Numbered from the stretch's first letter, positions 7,980 through 17,917 are shown. The stretch is 64,000 nucleotides of DNA from Martinezella tropici (GCA_000799755.1 JUHI01000010.1:124001-188000), one strand, 5' to 3'. Program-made: numbers and translations. The notes: a model not told the origin generated them from the letters alone.

Positions 7980-9455
7980 ATGATGTTGCCGCTCGCCGAT
8001 CTGCTCCTCACTCCCGACGATATGGCCGCCGTCGATCGCGCTGCTGCGCTATCCGGCATTGATTCCTATGGTCTTATGGAAAAGGCGGGACAGGCTGTCG
8101 CCGCTGCGGCACTCCGGCATTTCCCCGGGGCGCTTCGATATATCGTTCTTTGCGGACCGGGCAACAATGGCGGGGACGGGTATGTGGCGGCGGGCGCGCT
8201 GTGGCAGGCCGGGGCCAGTGTGCAACTCTTCCATCTGGGCGATCCGATGCGGCTCAAAGGGGATGCCGCCTGCGCTCTCGCCGATTGTCCTGTCGCAGGG
8301 GCAGCAGTTGGCGACTATGTCCCGAAAGCAGGAGATGTCGTGATCGACGCGATCTTCGGTGCGGGGCTCTCTCGTCCCATCCCGACTGAGGTGGCCGCCG
8401 TGATCGCGCGGATCGGGGAGGCGGGCATTCCCGTGATTGCCGTCGATCTGCCATCCGGCCTCGATGGGGGGAGTGGCCAGATCCTCGGCGCCGCCTTTCG
8501 TGCTGCGCGAACGGTGACGTTCATGACACGCAAGCCGGGTCATCTTCTCCTTCCAGGTCGCGACCTCTGCGGGGAAGTTGAGGTTTTCGATATCGGTATT
8601 CCCGGCCGCATCGTCCGCGCCCACGCCGACGGCCTGATCGCCGAAAACACGCCAGCGCAGTGGCAGGCAAAAATACCGTCCGAGGGCACCGAGACGCATA
8701 AATACAAGCGTGGCCATCTCGTCGTCTTTTCGGGCGGGCCGAATGCGACGGGGGCGGCCCGCATGTCGGCCATGGCCGGGTTGAAGGCCGGAGCGGGGCT
8801 CGTCACCATCGCCTCGCCGCCGGATGCGCTCAGCATCAATGCCGGCCTGCTGACGGCAATCATGCTGCATCCGGTCGATGATGAAGCCGCATTGCGGACA
8901 TGGCTTGCCGATCAGCGGCTCTCGACCTTCATTCTCGGACCGGGTTTCGGTGCAGGCGAGCGTGCGCGGCAATTCTGCCTCGCGCTTGCGGATCGCCATC
9001 TCGTGCTCGATGCGGACGGCATCACTTCGTTTCGCGACAACCCGCAGCGATTGTTCGATGCTTTTGCCGAAGGACCGACCCGATTGGTGCTGACGCCGCA
9101 CGAGGGAGAGTTTGGCCGCCTCTTTCCCGATATCGCCGCCGATGAGACTTTGAGCAAGATCGACAAGGCGAGGGCCGCGGCGGCAAGAGCCCATGCCGCC
9201 ATCATCTACAAGGGCGCCGACAGCGTGATTGCCGCCCCTGATGGCAGGACACTAATCAATGCCAATGCGCCGCCCTGGCTTGCCACGGCCGGCTCCGGCG
9301 ATGTGCTCGCCGGCATTGTCGGCGGGCTGATGGCGCAAGGGATGCCAGCCTTCGAGGCTGCAGCCGCAGGCGTCTGGCTGCATGGCTTGGCAGGCCAACA
9401 TGCCGGCAAGGGTTTGACGGCCGAAGATCTCGTCGCGGCCGTCAAGCCACTTTAA
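7980..9455 (+). CDS. nnr: Bifunctional NAD(P)H-hydrate epimerase / ADP-dependent dehydratase (Nnr)
   Basis: Repairs damaged, hydrated NADH and NADPH. The N-terminal YjeF_N domain (about 1-210) holds the epimerase loop CGPGNNGGDGYVAAG and a later VDLPSGLDGGSG segment. The C-terminal carbohydrate-kinase-like domain (about 225-490) carries the dehydratase motifs PHEGEFGRLF and ATAGSGDVLAGIVGG. The 491-residue length fits a fused enzyme. The start at 7980 (MMLPLADLLLTPDDM) is taken because the longer frame runs back into the palindromic regulatory site. It converges on the DUF72 gene with only 2 nt between stop codons. Confidence 0.93.
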   Translation: MMLPLADLLLTPDDMAAVDRAAALSGIDSYGLMEKAGQAVAAAALRHFPGALRYIVLCGPGNNGGDGYVAAGALWQAGASVQLFHLGDPMRLKGDAACALADCPVAGAAVGDYVPKAGDVVIDAIFGAGLSRPIPTEVAAVIARIGEAGIPVIAVDLPSGLDGGSGQILGAAFRAARTVTFMTRKPGHLLLPGRDLCGEVEVFDIGIPGRIVRAHADGLIAENTPAQWQAKIPSEGTETHKYKRGHLVVFSGGPNATGAARMSAMAGLKAGAGLVTIASPPDALSINAGLLTAIMLHPVDDEAALRTWLADQRLSTFILGPGFGAGERARQFCLALADRHLVLDADGITSFRDNPQRLFDAFAEGPTRLVLTPHEGEFGRLFPDIAADETLSKIDKARAAAARAHAAIIYKGADSVIAAPDGRTLINANAPPWLATAGSGDVLAGIVGGLMAQGMPAFEAAAAGVWLHGLAGQHAGKGLTAEDLVAAVKPL

Positions 9456-9457
9456 TG

Positions 9458-10264
9458 CTACTTGGCAACTTCCGCCTGCAATGCAATCGCGCCGGGTGGC
9501 GCATTCACCTTGCCCTCATGGATCATGAAGGCAAAGACATCGCGCGGCTCCGCCTTGACCTTGCGCTTGGCATCGATCAGCGGCAGATCATCGGGCAGAT
9601 TGCCCGTGGCCCATGCTTTCAGCCGATCCGCCCAGGCTTTCAGATCCTTCGGCGGATAGCAGGTCTTGATATCGTCAGACCCTTTCTGCAGACGGGCATA
9701 GACGAAATCGGCCGTGACATCGGCAATCATCGGATAATCGAAATGTTCGGCACAGACCGGCGCGACATTGTATTTTTCGAGGAGTGCGACGAATTCGGGC
9801 ACCTTGAAGGAATCGTGCCGGACCTCGACGACGTGTTTGAGCGCAAGGCCATCCTGCTTGGCCGGCAGCAGCTTCAGGAAAGACTCGAAATCATCCGGAT
9901 CGAATTTCTTTGTCGGCGCGAACTGCCAAAGCAGCGGGCCTAGATGATCGCCGAGTTCGCTGATGCCCGACTCCAGAAATTTCTGCATGGATTCGCCGGC
10001 CTCGGAGAGAACGCGGCGATTGGTCACGAAACGCGTGGCCTTCAAAGAAAAAATGAAGCCGTCAGGTACATCGGCAGCCCATTTGGCGAAGACCTCGGGC
10101 TTCTGCGTACTGTAATAGGTGCCGTTGACCTCGATCACCCGCAGCTGACGGCTGGCGTAATTCAGTTCGTCCTTCTGCTTCAGCGTATCGGGATAAAAGG
10201 TCCCGCGCCAGGGTTCGAAAGTCCAGCCACCAATGCCTGTGCGGATTTCTCCCGCTTTGGTCAT
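9458..10264 (-). CDS. DUF72 (YecE) family protein
   Basis: Conserved 268-residue protein with the DUF72 TIM-barrel-like signature: IRTGIGGWTFEPWRGTFYP at the start, then LNYASRQLRVIEVNGTYYS and FIFSLKATRFVTNRR. The family is widespread in bacteria and archaea, and its biochemical function is not established. It lies 33 nt downstream of uvrA on the same strand and may be co-transcribed with it, so SOS induction through the uvrA promoter is possible. A GAGGAG ribosome site precedes ATG 10264. Confidence 0.85.
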   Translation of the reverse strand: MTKAGEIRTGIGGWTFEPWRGTFYPDTLKQKDELNYASRQLRVIEVNGTYYSTQKPEVFAKWAADVPDGFIFSLKATRFVTNRRVLSEAGESMQKFLESGISELGDHLGPLLWQFAPTKKFDPDDFESFLKLLPAKQDGLALKHVVEVRHDSFKVPEFVALLEKYNVAPVCAEHFDYPMIADVTADFVYARLQKGSDDIKTCYPPKDLKAWADRLKAWATGNLPDDLPLIDAKRKVKAEPRDVFAFMIHEGKVNAPPGAIALQAEVAK

Positions 10265-10297
10265 TCTCTCCTCCTTGGACGTCAGTCCGAGTAAACC

Positions 10298-13219
10298 TTA
10301 CTCCGCCGCTGCAACCTTCTTCATCGGCCGCCGCTCCAGCAACTCCTTCAGGAATTGCCCCGTATAGGAGCGCTTCTCCTTGACGACCGCTTCCGGCGTG
10401 CCGACGGCGACGATCTCGCCACCGCCATCGCCGCCTTCGGGACCGAAATCGAGAATCCAGTCGGCGGTCTTGATGACTTCGAGATTGTGCTCGATGACCA
10501 CGACGGAATTGCCCTGATTGACCAGCTCGTGCAGCATTTCCAGAAGCTTGGCGACATCATGGAAGTGCAGCCCGGTTGTGGGTTCGTCGAGAATATAGAG
10601 CGTGCGGCCCGTCGATCGCTTCGACAGTTCCTTGGCTAGCTTGACGCGCTGTGCTTCGCCACCCGAAAGCGTATTGGCCTGCTGCCCGACCTTGATATAG
10701 CCGAGGCCGACATCCTTCAGGCTCTGCAGCTTGTCGCGCACGGCGGGAACGGCGGCGAAGAAATCGACGCCTTCCTCGACCGTCATGTCGAGCACGTCGG
10801 CGATCGACTTGGTCTTGAAGGTGACATCGAGGGTTTCGCGATTGTAGCGTTTGCCGTGACAGACGTCGCAGGTGACGTAGACGTCAGGCAGGAAGTGCAT
10901 CTCGATCTTGATGACGCCGTCGCCCTGGCACGCCTCGCAGCGGCCGCCCTTGACGTTGAAGGAGAAGCGGCCGGGCTGATAGCCGCGCGCCTTGGCCTCA
11001 GGCAATCCGGCAAACCAGTCGCGGATCGGCGTGAAGGCGCCGGTATAGGTCGCCGGGTTCGAACGCGGGGTGCGGCCGATCGGCGACTGATCAATATCGA
11101 TCACCTTGTCGATATGCTCGAAACCGTCGATGCGGTCGTGGTCGGCTGGAATTTCGCGGGCACCCATGACGCGCCGCGCCGCCGATTTGTAGAGCGTCTC
11201 GATCAGGAAGGTGGACTTGCCACCGCCGGAAACGCCTGTGACAGCCGTGAAGACGCCGAGAGGGATGGAGGCCGTGACGTTCTTGAGGTTGTTGCCCCGT
11301 GCGCCGACGACCTTGATTTCCTTGCCCTTCTTCGGCTTGCGGCGCTCGTCCGGAACGGGCACGCCGAGTTCGCCGGAAAGATATTTACCGGTCAGTGACT
11401 TCGGGTTCGCCATGATGTCCTGCGGCGTGCCATGCGCCACCACCTGGCCGCCATGCACACCGGCCGCGGGGCCGATATCGACCACGTCGTCGGCCGTCAG
11501 GATCGCGTCCTCGTCATGCTCGACGACGATCACGGTGTTGCCGATGTCTCGCAGATGCTTCAGCGTCTCCAGAAGACGGGCATTGTCGCGCTGATGCAGG
11601 CCGATGGACGGTTCGTCGAGGACGTAGAGAACGCCCGTCAGGCCCGAGCCGATCTGCGACGCCAGCCTGATGCGCTGGCTTTCGCCGCCGGAGAGCGTGC
11701 CGGAATTGCGCGAAAGGCTGAGATACTCAAGCCCCACATCGTTGAGGAAGCGCAGGCGATCGCGGATTTCCTTGAGAATACGGACGGCAATCTCGTTCTG
11801 CTTGTCGGTAAAAGTTCCCGGCAGTGCATCGAACCAGTCGCGGGCGACGCGGATCGACATCTCGGCCACCTGGCTGATGTGCAGCTTGTCGATCTTGACC
11901 GCCAAAGCCTCTGGTTTCAGGCGATAGCCGTTGCAGGCCGGGCAGGGGGCTGCCGACATGAAACGCTCGATTTCTTCGCGCGCCCAGGCGGAATCCGTTT
12001 CTTTCCAGCGGCGTTCGAGGTTCGGCACGATGCCTTCGAAATTCTTGTGCGTGGTGTAGGAGCGCGCACCATCGGCATAATGGAATTCGATCTTGTCTTC
12101 AGTGCCGTTCAGGATCACGTCCTTGGCCTTGTCGGACAGCTCGTTCCAGCGGTTGCCGAGCTTGAAGCCGTAATGCTTGCCGAGTGCTTCCAGTGTCTGA
12201 TTGTAATAGGGCGAGGTCGATTTGGCCCAAGGAGCGATGGCGCCGTCGCGCAGCGTGCGTTCCGGCTCCGGCACGATCAGCTCCGGATCGATCTTCTGCT
12301 GCGAGCCAAGGCCGTCGCAAGACGGGCAGGCGCCGAAGGGATTGTTGAAGGAGAACAGGCGCGGCTCGATTTCCGGAATGGTGAAGCCGGAAACTGGGCA
12401 GGCGAATTTCTCCGAGAACAGCACGCGCTCATGCGTCTCGTTCAGCGACTTATTGGCCGAACCGCCGGCGGCGGTTTCTTCCGGCGGCAGCGGCTTGTCG
12501 GCGAATTCCGCGACTGCAAGACCGTCGGCAAGGCGCAGCGAGGTTTCGAAGCTGTCGGCAAGGCGAGCGGCCATGTCGGGTCGGACGACGATACGGTCGA
12601 CCACCACGTCGATGTCGTGCTTGTATTTCTTGTCGAGCGCCGGCACATCGGCGATCTCGTAGAACTGGCCGTCGACCTTGACGCGCTGGAAGCCCTTCTT
12701 CATGAGCTCCGCCAGTTCCTTCTTGTATTCGCCCTTACGGCCGCGAACGAGTGGCGCCAGAATATAGAGTCTGGTGCCTTCCTCGTAAGCGAGCACGCGG
12801 TCGACCATCTGGCTGACCGTCTGGCTCTCGATCGGCAGGCCCGTGACAGGCGAATAGGGCACGCCGACGCGGGCAAACAGCAGACGCATATAGTCGTAGA
12901 TTTCGGTGACCGTGCCGACCGTCGAACGCGGATTGCGCGACGTGGTCTTCTGCTCAATCGAAATCGCCGGGGACAGGCCATCGATCTGGTCGACGTCAGG
13001 CTTCTGCATCATTTCGAGGAACTGGCGCGCATAGGCCGAAAGGCTTTCGACATAGCGGCGCTGGCCCTCGGCATAGATCGTATCAAAGGCGAGCGACGAC
13101 TTGCCGGAGCCGGAGAGGCCCGTCATGACGATCAGCTTGTTGCGCGGCAGGTCGAGATCGATGCCCTTGAGATTGTGCTCACGCGCACCACGTATGGAAA
13201 TAGTCTTCAGTTCGCTCAT
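10298..13219 (-). CDS. uvrA: Excinuclease ABC subunit A
   Basis: Damage-recognition ATPase of nucleotide excision repair; a cytoplasmic dimer that loads UvrB. At 973 residues it has two ABC ATPase halves: Walker A GLSGSGKSS near residue 33 and GVSGGGKST near residue 665, with signatures LSGGESQRIRLASQIG and LSGGEAQRVKLAKEL. The zinc-finger cysteines (CPACNGY, CEACQGDG, CDVCHGKRYN) are intact. The gene diverges from ssb, and the shared intergenic region carries a GAAC-N7-GAAC LexA box, so SOS control is expected. Confidence 0.98.
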   Translation of the reverse strand: MSELKTISIRGAREHNLKGIDLDLPRNKLIVMTGLSGSGKSSLAFDTIYAEGQRRYVESLSAYARQFLEMMQKPDVDQIDGLSPAISIEQKTTSRNPRSTVGTVTEIYDYMRLLFARVGVPYSPVTGLPIESQTVSQMVDRVLAYEEGTRLYILAPLVRGRKGEYKKELAELMKKGFQRVKVDGQFYEIADVPALDKKYKHDIDVVVDRIVVRPDMAARLADSFETSLRLADGLAVAEFADKPLPPEETAAGGSANKSLNETHERVLFSEKFACPVSGFTIPEIEPRLFSFNNPFGACPSCDGLGSQQKIDPELIVPEPERTLRDGAIAPWAKSTSPYYNQTLEALGKHYGFKLGNRWNELSDKAKDVILNGTEDKIEFHYADGARSYTTHKNFEGIVPNLERRWKETDSAWAREEIERFMSAAPCPACNGYRLKPEALAVKIDKLHISQVAEMSIRVARDWFDALPGTFTDKQNEIAVRILKEIRDRLRFLNDVGLEYLSLSRNSGTLSGGESQRIRLASQIGSGLTGVLYVLDEPSIGLHQRDNARLLETLKHLRDIGNTVIVVEHDEDAILTADDVVDIGPAAGVHGGQVVAHGTPQDIMANPKSLTGKYLSGELGVPVPDERRKPKKGKEIKVVGARGNNLKNVTASIPLGVFTAVTGVSGGGKSTFLIETLYKSAARRVMGAREIPADHDRIDGFEHIDKVIDIDQSPIGRTPRSNPATYTGAFTPIRDWFAGLPEAKARGYQPGRFSFNVKGGRCEACQGDGVIKIEMHFLPDVYVTCDVCHGKRYNRETLDVTFKTKSIADVLDMTVEEGVDFFAAVPAVRDKLQSLKDVGLGYIKVGQQANTLSGGEAQRVKLAKELSKRSTGRTLYILDEPTTGLHFHDVAKLLEMLHELVNQGNSVVVIEHNLEVIKTADWILDFGPEGGDGGGEIVAVGTPEAVVKEKRSYTGQFLKELLERRPMKKVAAAE

Positions 13220-13340
13220 CGTCGTATGCAGGTCCCTTGGAGTCTGCCTTTATTTAGTGATGTCAGCCCGCGAGTCGAGGCTGAAATGATGGGTGGAGCC
13301 GGGTTTTCGATTCCGTTGACATCATCATAGGGATAAATTA

Positions 13341-13355
13341 GAACAAATAAAGAAC
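13341..13355. promoter_or_regulatory. LexA (SOS) box between uvrA and ssb
   Basis: GAACAAATAAAGAAC on the plus strand reads GTTC-N7-GTTC on the other, the exact alphaproteobacterial LexA direct repeat. It lies about 120 bp upstream of uvrA and 135 bp upstream of ssb, so LexA could repress one or both. Confidence 0.85.
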
Positions 13356-13490
13356 AAAATTATCGCGGCGAATTCTTTGTGGATGAACGAAGCTCGGAAG
13401 GTCGCATAAATAGCACCCGACGCCCGCTATGGGTTAAGGTGCTTGGATGGAATTTCAAAGCCGTCGATGGGCGGCAAGCAGGGTGGTATC

Positions 13491-14060
13491 ATGGCTGGTA
13501 GTGTGAACAAGGTAATTCTGATTGGAAATCTCGGGGCGGACCCGGAAATCCGTCGCACGCAGGACGGCCGGCCGATCGCCAATCTGAATATTGCGACATC
13601 GGAAACCTGGCGCGACCGCAATTCCGGCGAGCGCAAGGAAAAGACCGAATGGCATCGTGTCGTCATTTTCAACGAAGGTCTCTGCAAGGTCGCGGAACAA
13701 TATTTGAAGAAGGGCGCCAAGGTCTATATCGAAGGCGCGCTGCAGACGCGCAAGTGGCAGGATCAGAACGGCCAGGACAAGTATTCGACCGAAATCGTGC
13801 TGCAGGGCTTCAATTCGACCCTGACAATGCTCGATGGTCGTGGCGAAGGCGGCGGCGGCTCCATGGAAGGCGGCAGCCGTGGCGGTCGCGGCGGCGGTGA
13901 TTTTGGTGGCGGCTACGGCGGCGATTTCGGTGGTGACGACTACGGCCAATCGTCCTCGCAGGGCTCCTCCCGTGGCGGCGGTGGCAACCGTGGTGGTGGC
14001 AACCAGGGCGGTGGCGGCGGCAATTTCTCGCGCGATCTGGATGATGACATCCCGTTCTGA
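13491..14060 (+). CDS. ssb: Single-stranded DNA-binding protein
   Basis: Coats single-stranded DNA in replication, repair and recombination. The OB fold (about residues 1-113) starts AGSVNKVILIGNLGADPEIR and includes TEWHRVVIFNEGLCKVAEQYLKKG. A flexible Gly/Ser/Arg-rich linker of about 65 residues follows, and the protein ends DDDIPF, the acidic tip that recruits partner proteins. It has 189 residues. Start 13491 follows a GGGTGG site; an earlier ATG at 13443 adds 16 residues that do not belong to the family. It diverges from uvrA and is followed by a terminator. Confidence 0.97.
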   Translation: MAGSVNKVILIGNLGADPEIRRTQDGRPIANLNIATSETWRDRNSGERKEKTEWHRVVIFNEGLCKVAEQYLKKGAKVYIEGALQTRKWQDQNGQDKYSTEIVLQGFNSTLTMLDGRGEGGGGSMEGGSRGGRGGGDFGGGYGGDFGGDDYGQSSSQGSSRGGGGNRGGGNQGGGGGNFSRDLDDDIPF

Positions 14061-14088
14061 GATCGGCATACGCAGTTGATATTTGAAG

Positions 14089-14113
14089 GCCCGTCGCACT
14101 TGGCGGGCTTTTT
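14089..14113 (+). terminator. Terminator of ssb
   Basis: GCCCG-N10-CGGGC followed by TTTTT, 29 nt past the ssb stop. Its T-run abuts the stop codon of the converging MarC gene. Confidence 0.75.
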
Positions 14114-14745
14114 CATGGAAGCTTCAATGCTGCCCTTGCCCCATCCACGACGAATTGCGCGGCAAGTGCCGCCAGGATGACCCCAAGCAGCCGCGTCAGG
14201 ATGGCGCGGCCTGTCGCGCCGAGCATGCGGTCGAGCCTGTCGGAAATGGCAAGCGCCGCAAAGACGAGCGCGAGGTTGACGGCGATGACGCCGATTAGCT
14301 GCGCTCGATCAAGCGTCGTCTGCAGCGATCCCGCCAGAAGGATCGTCGCCGATATCGCGCCGGGGCCGGCGATCAGCGGCAAGGCGAGGGGGAAGACCGC
14401 GATATTGCGGATATGATCCTGTGTGATGGCGACCTCGGTGGTCTTTTCCTTCCTGTCCTGGCGCCGCTCAAACACCATCTCGAAGGCAATCCAGAAGAGC
14501 AGGAGGCCGCCGGCGATGCGGAAGGCGCCGATCGAGATGCCGAGCACGCCAAGCACGCTCGCGCCGAACAGGGCGAAGGCTGCCAGAATGAAGAAGGCGA
14601 TGATCGAGCCGCGCAACGCCACCTGCTTGCGTTCGGAGCGGTTCATGCCGGCCGTGAGCCCGATGAAGAGGGGCGCGAGCCCCGGCGGATCGACGGTCAC
14701 AAGCAGAGTCGTGAAGGCATTGATCAGCGTGTCCGCGCTCGCCAT
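14113..14745 (-). CDS. MarC family integral membrane protein
   Basis: Six-helix membrane protein of 210 residues in the MarC/UPF0056 family, once thought to be involved in multiple antibiotic resistance but without a proven substrate. Family motifs are visible: TTLLVTVDPPGLAPLFIGLT in the first helix, then PLALPLIAGPGAISATILL in the middle. The start at 14745 (MASADTLINAF) is preferred because GGGGAC lies 7 nt upstream; frames from 14784 or 14811 would add a polar leader. It converges on ssb. Confidence 0.82.
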   Translation of the reverse strand: MASADTLINAFTTLLVTVDPPGLAPLFIGLTAGMNRSERKQVALRGSIIAFFILAAFALFGASVLGVLGISIGAFRIAGGLLLFWIAFEMVFERRQDRKEKTTEVAITQDHIRNIAVFPLALPLIAGPGAISATILLAGSLQTTLDRAQLIGVIAVNLALVFAALAISDRLDRMLGATGRAILTRLLGVILAALAAQFVVDGARAALKLP

Positions 14746-14970
14746 ATAGTCCCCGAAGCTTGTTTTGTCGTTGTTGCCGGCCATTGTTATGCGAGGAATG
14801 GGCTTTCGCAAAGAGCAATGCTCCGCTATTGCCGGGTTACGCCACGGAAATGTTCGATTTCACGGCTTAAAGAGGCAAAAGTCTGTTCAAAAACATCGGC
14901 CCAAATTGGCGCTCGCGGAGCCTTTCCGCTATAAATTTCGCAGTGATTCTAAAAGAGATCGTGATCTGTT

Positions 14971-17766
14971 TTGACTGAGCAAACACCACCCGGCGGCGGG
15001 AAGCTCCCGCCAGGCATCGAGCCGATTTCCATCATGGAGGAAATGCAGCGGTCGTACCTCGATTACGCCATGAGCGTAATCGTCAGCCGCGCGCTTCCCG
15101 ACGTTCGCGATGGTCTGAAGCCTGTTCATCGGCGCATCCTCTATGCGGCGCATCAGAGCGGCTATCACTGGAACCGCAAATATGTGAAGTCGGCCCGTCC
15201 GGTCGCCGACGTTATGGGTAGCTACCACCCGCATGGCGACGCCTCGATCTATGACGCCTTGGTCCGCATGGCGCAGGACTGGTCGATGCGCGTTCCCCTT
15301 ATCGACGGGCAGGGCAATTTCGGTTCGATCGACGGCGATCCGCCGGCGGCGATGCGTTATACGGAATCGCGCCTGACGAAGGTCGCCCACGAGCTTCTTG
15401 AGGATATCGACAAGGAAACGGTCGATTTCCAGGAAAACTACGACGCGACCACGGAAGAGCCGAAGGTTCTGCCGGCGCGCTTCCCGAACCTGCTCGTCAA
15501 CGGCTCCGGCGGTATCGCCGTCGGCATGGCGACGAACATTCCGCCGCACAATCTCTTGGAAGTGATCGACGGCTGTATCGCGCTGATCGACAATCCAGCG
15601 ATCGAGCTGCCCGACATGATGCAGATCATCCCCGGTCCGGATTTCCCGACGGGCGCCAAGATCCTCGGTCGCGCCGGCATCCGTTCCGCCTACGAGACGG
15701 GCCGCGGTTCCGTCGTCATGCGCGGCGTTGCCACCATCGAGCCGATGCGCGGCGATCGCGAACAGATCATCATCACCGAAATCCCCTATCAGGTGAACAA
15801 GGCGTCGATGATCGAGAAGATGGCCGAACTCGTGCGCGAGAAGCGCATCGAGGGCATCTCGGATCTGCGCGACGAATCCGACCGTCAGGGCTATCGCGTC
15901 GTCGTCGAGCTGAAGCGCGACGCCAATGCAGATGTCATCCTGAACCAGCTTTATCGCTACACGCCGCTGCAGACCTCCTTCGGCTGCAACATGGTGGCGC
16001 TGAACGGCGGCAAGCCGGAGCAGATGAACCTGATGGACATGCTGCGCGCGTTCGTCGCATTCCGCGAAGAAGTCATCAGCCGCCGCACGAAGTATCTGCT
16101 GCGCAAGGCGCGTGATCGCGCCCACGTCTTGGTCGGCCTGGCTATTGCGGTTGCCAATATCGATGAAGTCATCCGCGTCATTCGCCAGGCACCGGACCCG
16201 CAATCGGCTCGCGAAGAGCTGATGACGCGGCGTTGGAACGCCGTGGACGTCGAATCGCTTATCCGGCTAATCGATGACCCTCGCCATCGCATCAATGAGG
16301 ACGGCACCTACAACCTCTCGGAAGAGCAGGCGCGTGCGATCCTTGAGCTGCGTCTGGCGCGTCTGACTGCTCTCGGCCGCGATGAGATCGACGAAGAACT
16401 CAACCAGATCGGTGTGGAGATCAAGGACTATCTTGATATTCTGTCTTCGCGCGCACGTATCCAAACGATTGTAAAACAAGAGCTTGCTGCGGTTCGCGAT
16501 GAATTCGGAACGCCGCGCCGTACCGAGATCGTCGATGGCGGTCTCGAGATGGACGATGAGGATCTGATCGCCCGCGAGGACATGGTCGTCACCGTTTCGC
16601 ACCTTGGCTACATCAAGCGCGTGCCGCTGACCACCTATCGCGCGCAGCGCCGCGGCGGCAAGGGTCGCTCCGGAATGACGACCCGTGACGAAGACTTTGT
16701 TACCCGGCTATTCGTTCTCAATACCCATACGCCGGTTCTCTTCTTTTCCTCGCACGGTATCGTCTACAAGGAAAAGGTCTGGCGCCTGCCGATCGGCACG
16801 CCGACTTCACGCGGCAAGGCGCTGATCAATATGCTGCCGCTGGAGCCCGGCGAACGCATCACCACGATCATGCCACTGCCAGAGGACGAGGATAGCTGGG
16901 ACAATCTCGACGTGATGTTCACAACGACGCGCGGAACCGTGCGCCGTAACAAGCTGTCGGATTTCGTTCAGGTGAACCGCAACGGCAAGATCGCCATGAA
17001 GCTCGAGGAGGAGGGTGATGAAATCCTCTCCGTCGAAACCTGCACCGAGCATGACGATGTGTTGATGACGACCGCGCTTGGCCAGTGCATCCGCTTCTCG
17101 GTCTCGGATGTGCGCGTCTTTGCCGGCCGCAACTCTATCGGCGTGCGCGGCATCACCCTCGCACCCGGCGATAGCATTATTTCGATGACGATCGTCCGGC
17201 ATGTGGATGCGGAACCCTGGGAGCGCGCGGCCTATCTCAAGCGTTCCGTCAGCGAGCGTCGCTCGGCAACCGGAGACGATGAGGAAATCGCGCTGGTCGG
17301 CGAAGAGGTTGCCGAAGAGGGGCAGCTCGGCGACGAGCGTTACGAAGAGCTCAAGGCGTTGGAGCAGTTCATCTTGACGGTCTCTGAAAAGGGCTTCGGC
17401 AAGCGTTCATCCTCTTACGATTTCCGCATTTCCGGCCGCGGCGGCAAGGGCATCCGCGCCACCGACACCTCGAAGACGGGCGAGATCGGCGAACTCGTTG
17501 CCGCTTTCCCGGTCGAAGACGGCGACCAGATCATGCTCGTCTCGGATGGCGGTCAGTTGATCCGCGTCCCAGTCGGGGGCATCCGCGTCGCCAGCCGTGC
17601 GACCAAGGGCGTCACTATCTTCTCGACTGCAAAGGACGAGAAGGTCGTATCAGTCGAGCGCATCAGCGAGCCGGAAAGCGACGAGGAAGATGCCTCGTCA
17701 GCCGAGGATGATGCTGCTGCCGGCGAGGCAGGAAATGCAGGCGACGAGGGTGGCAGCGAAGAATAG
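14971..17766 (+). CDS. gyrA: DNA gyrase subunit A
   Basis: DNA cleavage and rejoining subunit of gyrase (931 residues). The catalytic tyrosine is Tyr130 in AAMRYTESRL. The quinolone pocket reads HPHGDASIYD, so the site equivalent to E. coli Ser83 is Ala91, while the Asp87 equivalent (Asp95) is kept. The GyrA box QRRGGKG lies near residue 558 and the C-terminal beta-pinwheel follows. An acidic insertion (about 765-795) and an acidic Ser/Glu/Asp tail are typical of rhizobial GyrA. The start codon is TTG at 14971, supported by the conserved N-terminus TEQTPPGGGKLPPGIEPI. Confidence 0.98.
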   Translation: MTEQTPPGGGKLPPGIEPISIMEEMQRSYLDYAMSVIVSRALPDVRDGLKPVHRRILYAAHQSGYHWNRKYVKSARPVADVMGSYHPHGDASIYDALVRMAQDWSMRVPLIDGQGNFGSIDGDPPAAMRYTESRLTKVAHELLEDIDKETVDFQENYDATTEEPKVLPARFPNLLVNGSGGIAVGMATNIPPHNLLEVIDGCIALIDNPAIELPDMMQIIPGPDFPTGAKILGRAGIRSAYETGRGSVVMRGVATIEPMRGDREQIIITEIPYQVNKASMIEKMAELVREKRIEGISDLRDESDRQGYRVVVELKRDANADVILNQLYRYTPLQTSFGCNMVALNGGKPEQMNLMDMLRAFVAFREEVISRRTKYLLRKARDRAHVLVGLAIAVANIDEVIRVIRQAPDPQSAREELMTRRWNAVDVESLIRLIDDPRHRINEDGTYNLSEEQARAILELRLARLTALGRDEIDEELNQIGVEIKDYLDILSSRARIQTIVKQELAAVRDEFGTPRRTEIVDGGLEMDDEDLIAREDMVVTVSHLGYIKRVPLTTYRAQRRGGKGRSGMTTRDEDFVTRLFVLNTHTPVLFFSSHGIVYKEKVWRLPIGTPTSRGKALINMLPLEPGERITTIMPLPEDEDSWDNLDVMFTTTRGTVRRNKLSDFVQVNRNGKIAMKLEEEGDEILSVETCTEHDDVLMTTALGQCIRFSVSDVRVFAGRNSIGVRGITLAPGDSIISMTIVRHVDAEPWERAAYLKRSVSERRSATGDDEEIALVGEEVAEEGQLGDERYEELKALEQFILTVSEKGFGKRSSSYDFRISGRGGKGIRATDTSKTGEIGELVAAFPVEDGDQIMLVSDGGQLIRVPVGGIRVASRATKGVTIFSTAKDEKVVSVERISEPESDEEDASSAEDDAAAGEAGNAGDEGGSEE

Positions 17767-17831
17767 AGGGCGCTGTCCTTGCCGGATAGGCCTTTGGCTG
17801 ACCGGCCAACTCTCCGGAAGTGGAACGATTT

Positions 17832-17873
17832 CAATCGCATGGGCTTGGCAACAGGCCCATGCGATTGTTTTTT
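17832..17873 (+). terminator. Strong terminator of gyrA
   Basis: CAATCGCATGGGC and its perfect complement GCCCATGCGATTG form a 13-bp stem with a 10-nt loop, followed by six T residues, 65 nt past the gyrA stop. Confidence 0.9.
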
Positions 17874-17917
17874 GGGCCAGCTCGCTTTCCGAGTTCACCG
17901 CCGATTGTCCAGTCGTT

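Noticed and set aside
11432..13330. 632-residue open frame on the plus strand antisense to uvrA
   Set aside because: It is a GC-bias shadow of uvrA. No ribosome site, no domain, and it would run the whole length against a strongly conserved gene.
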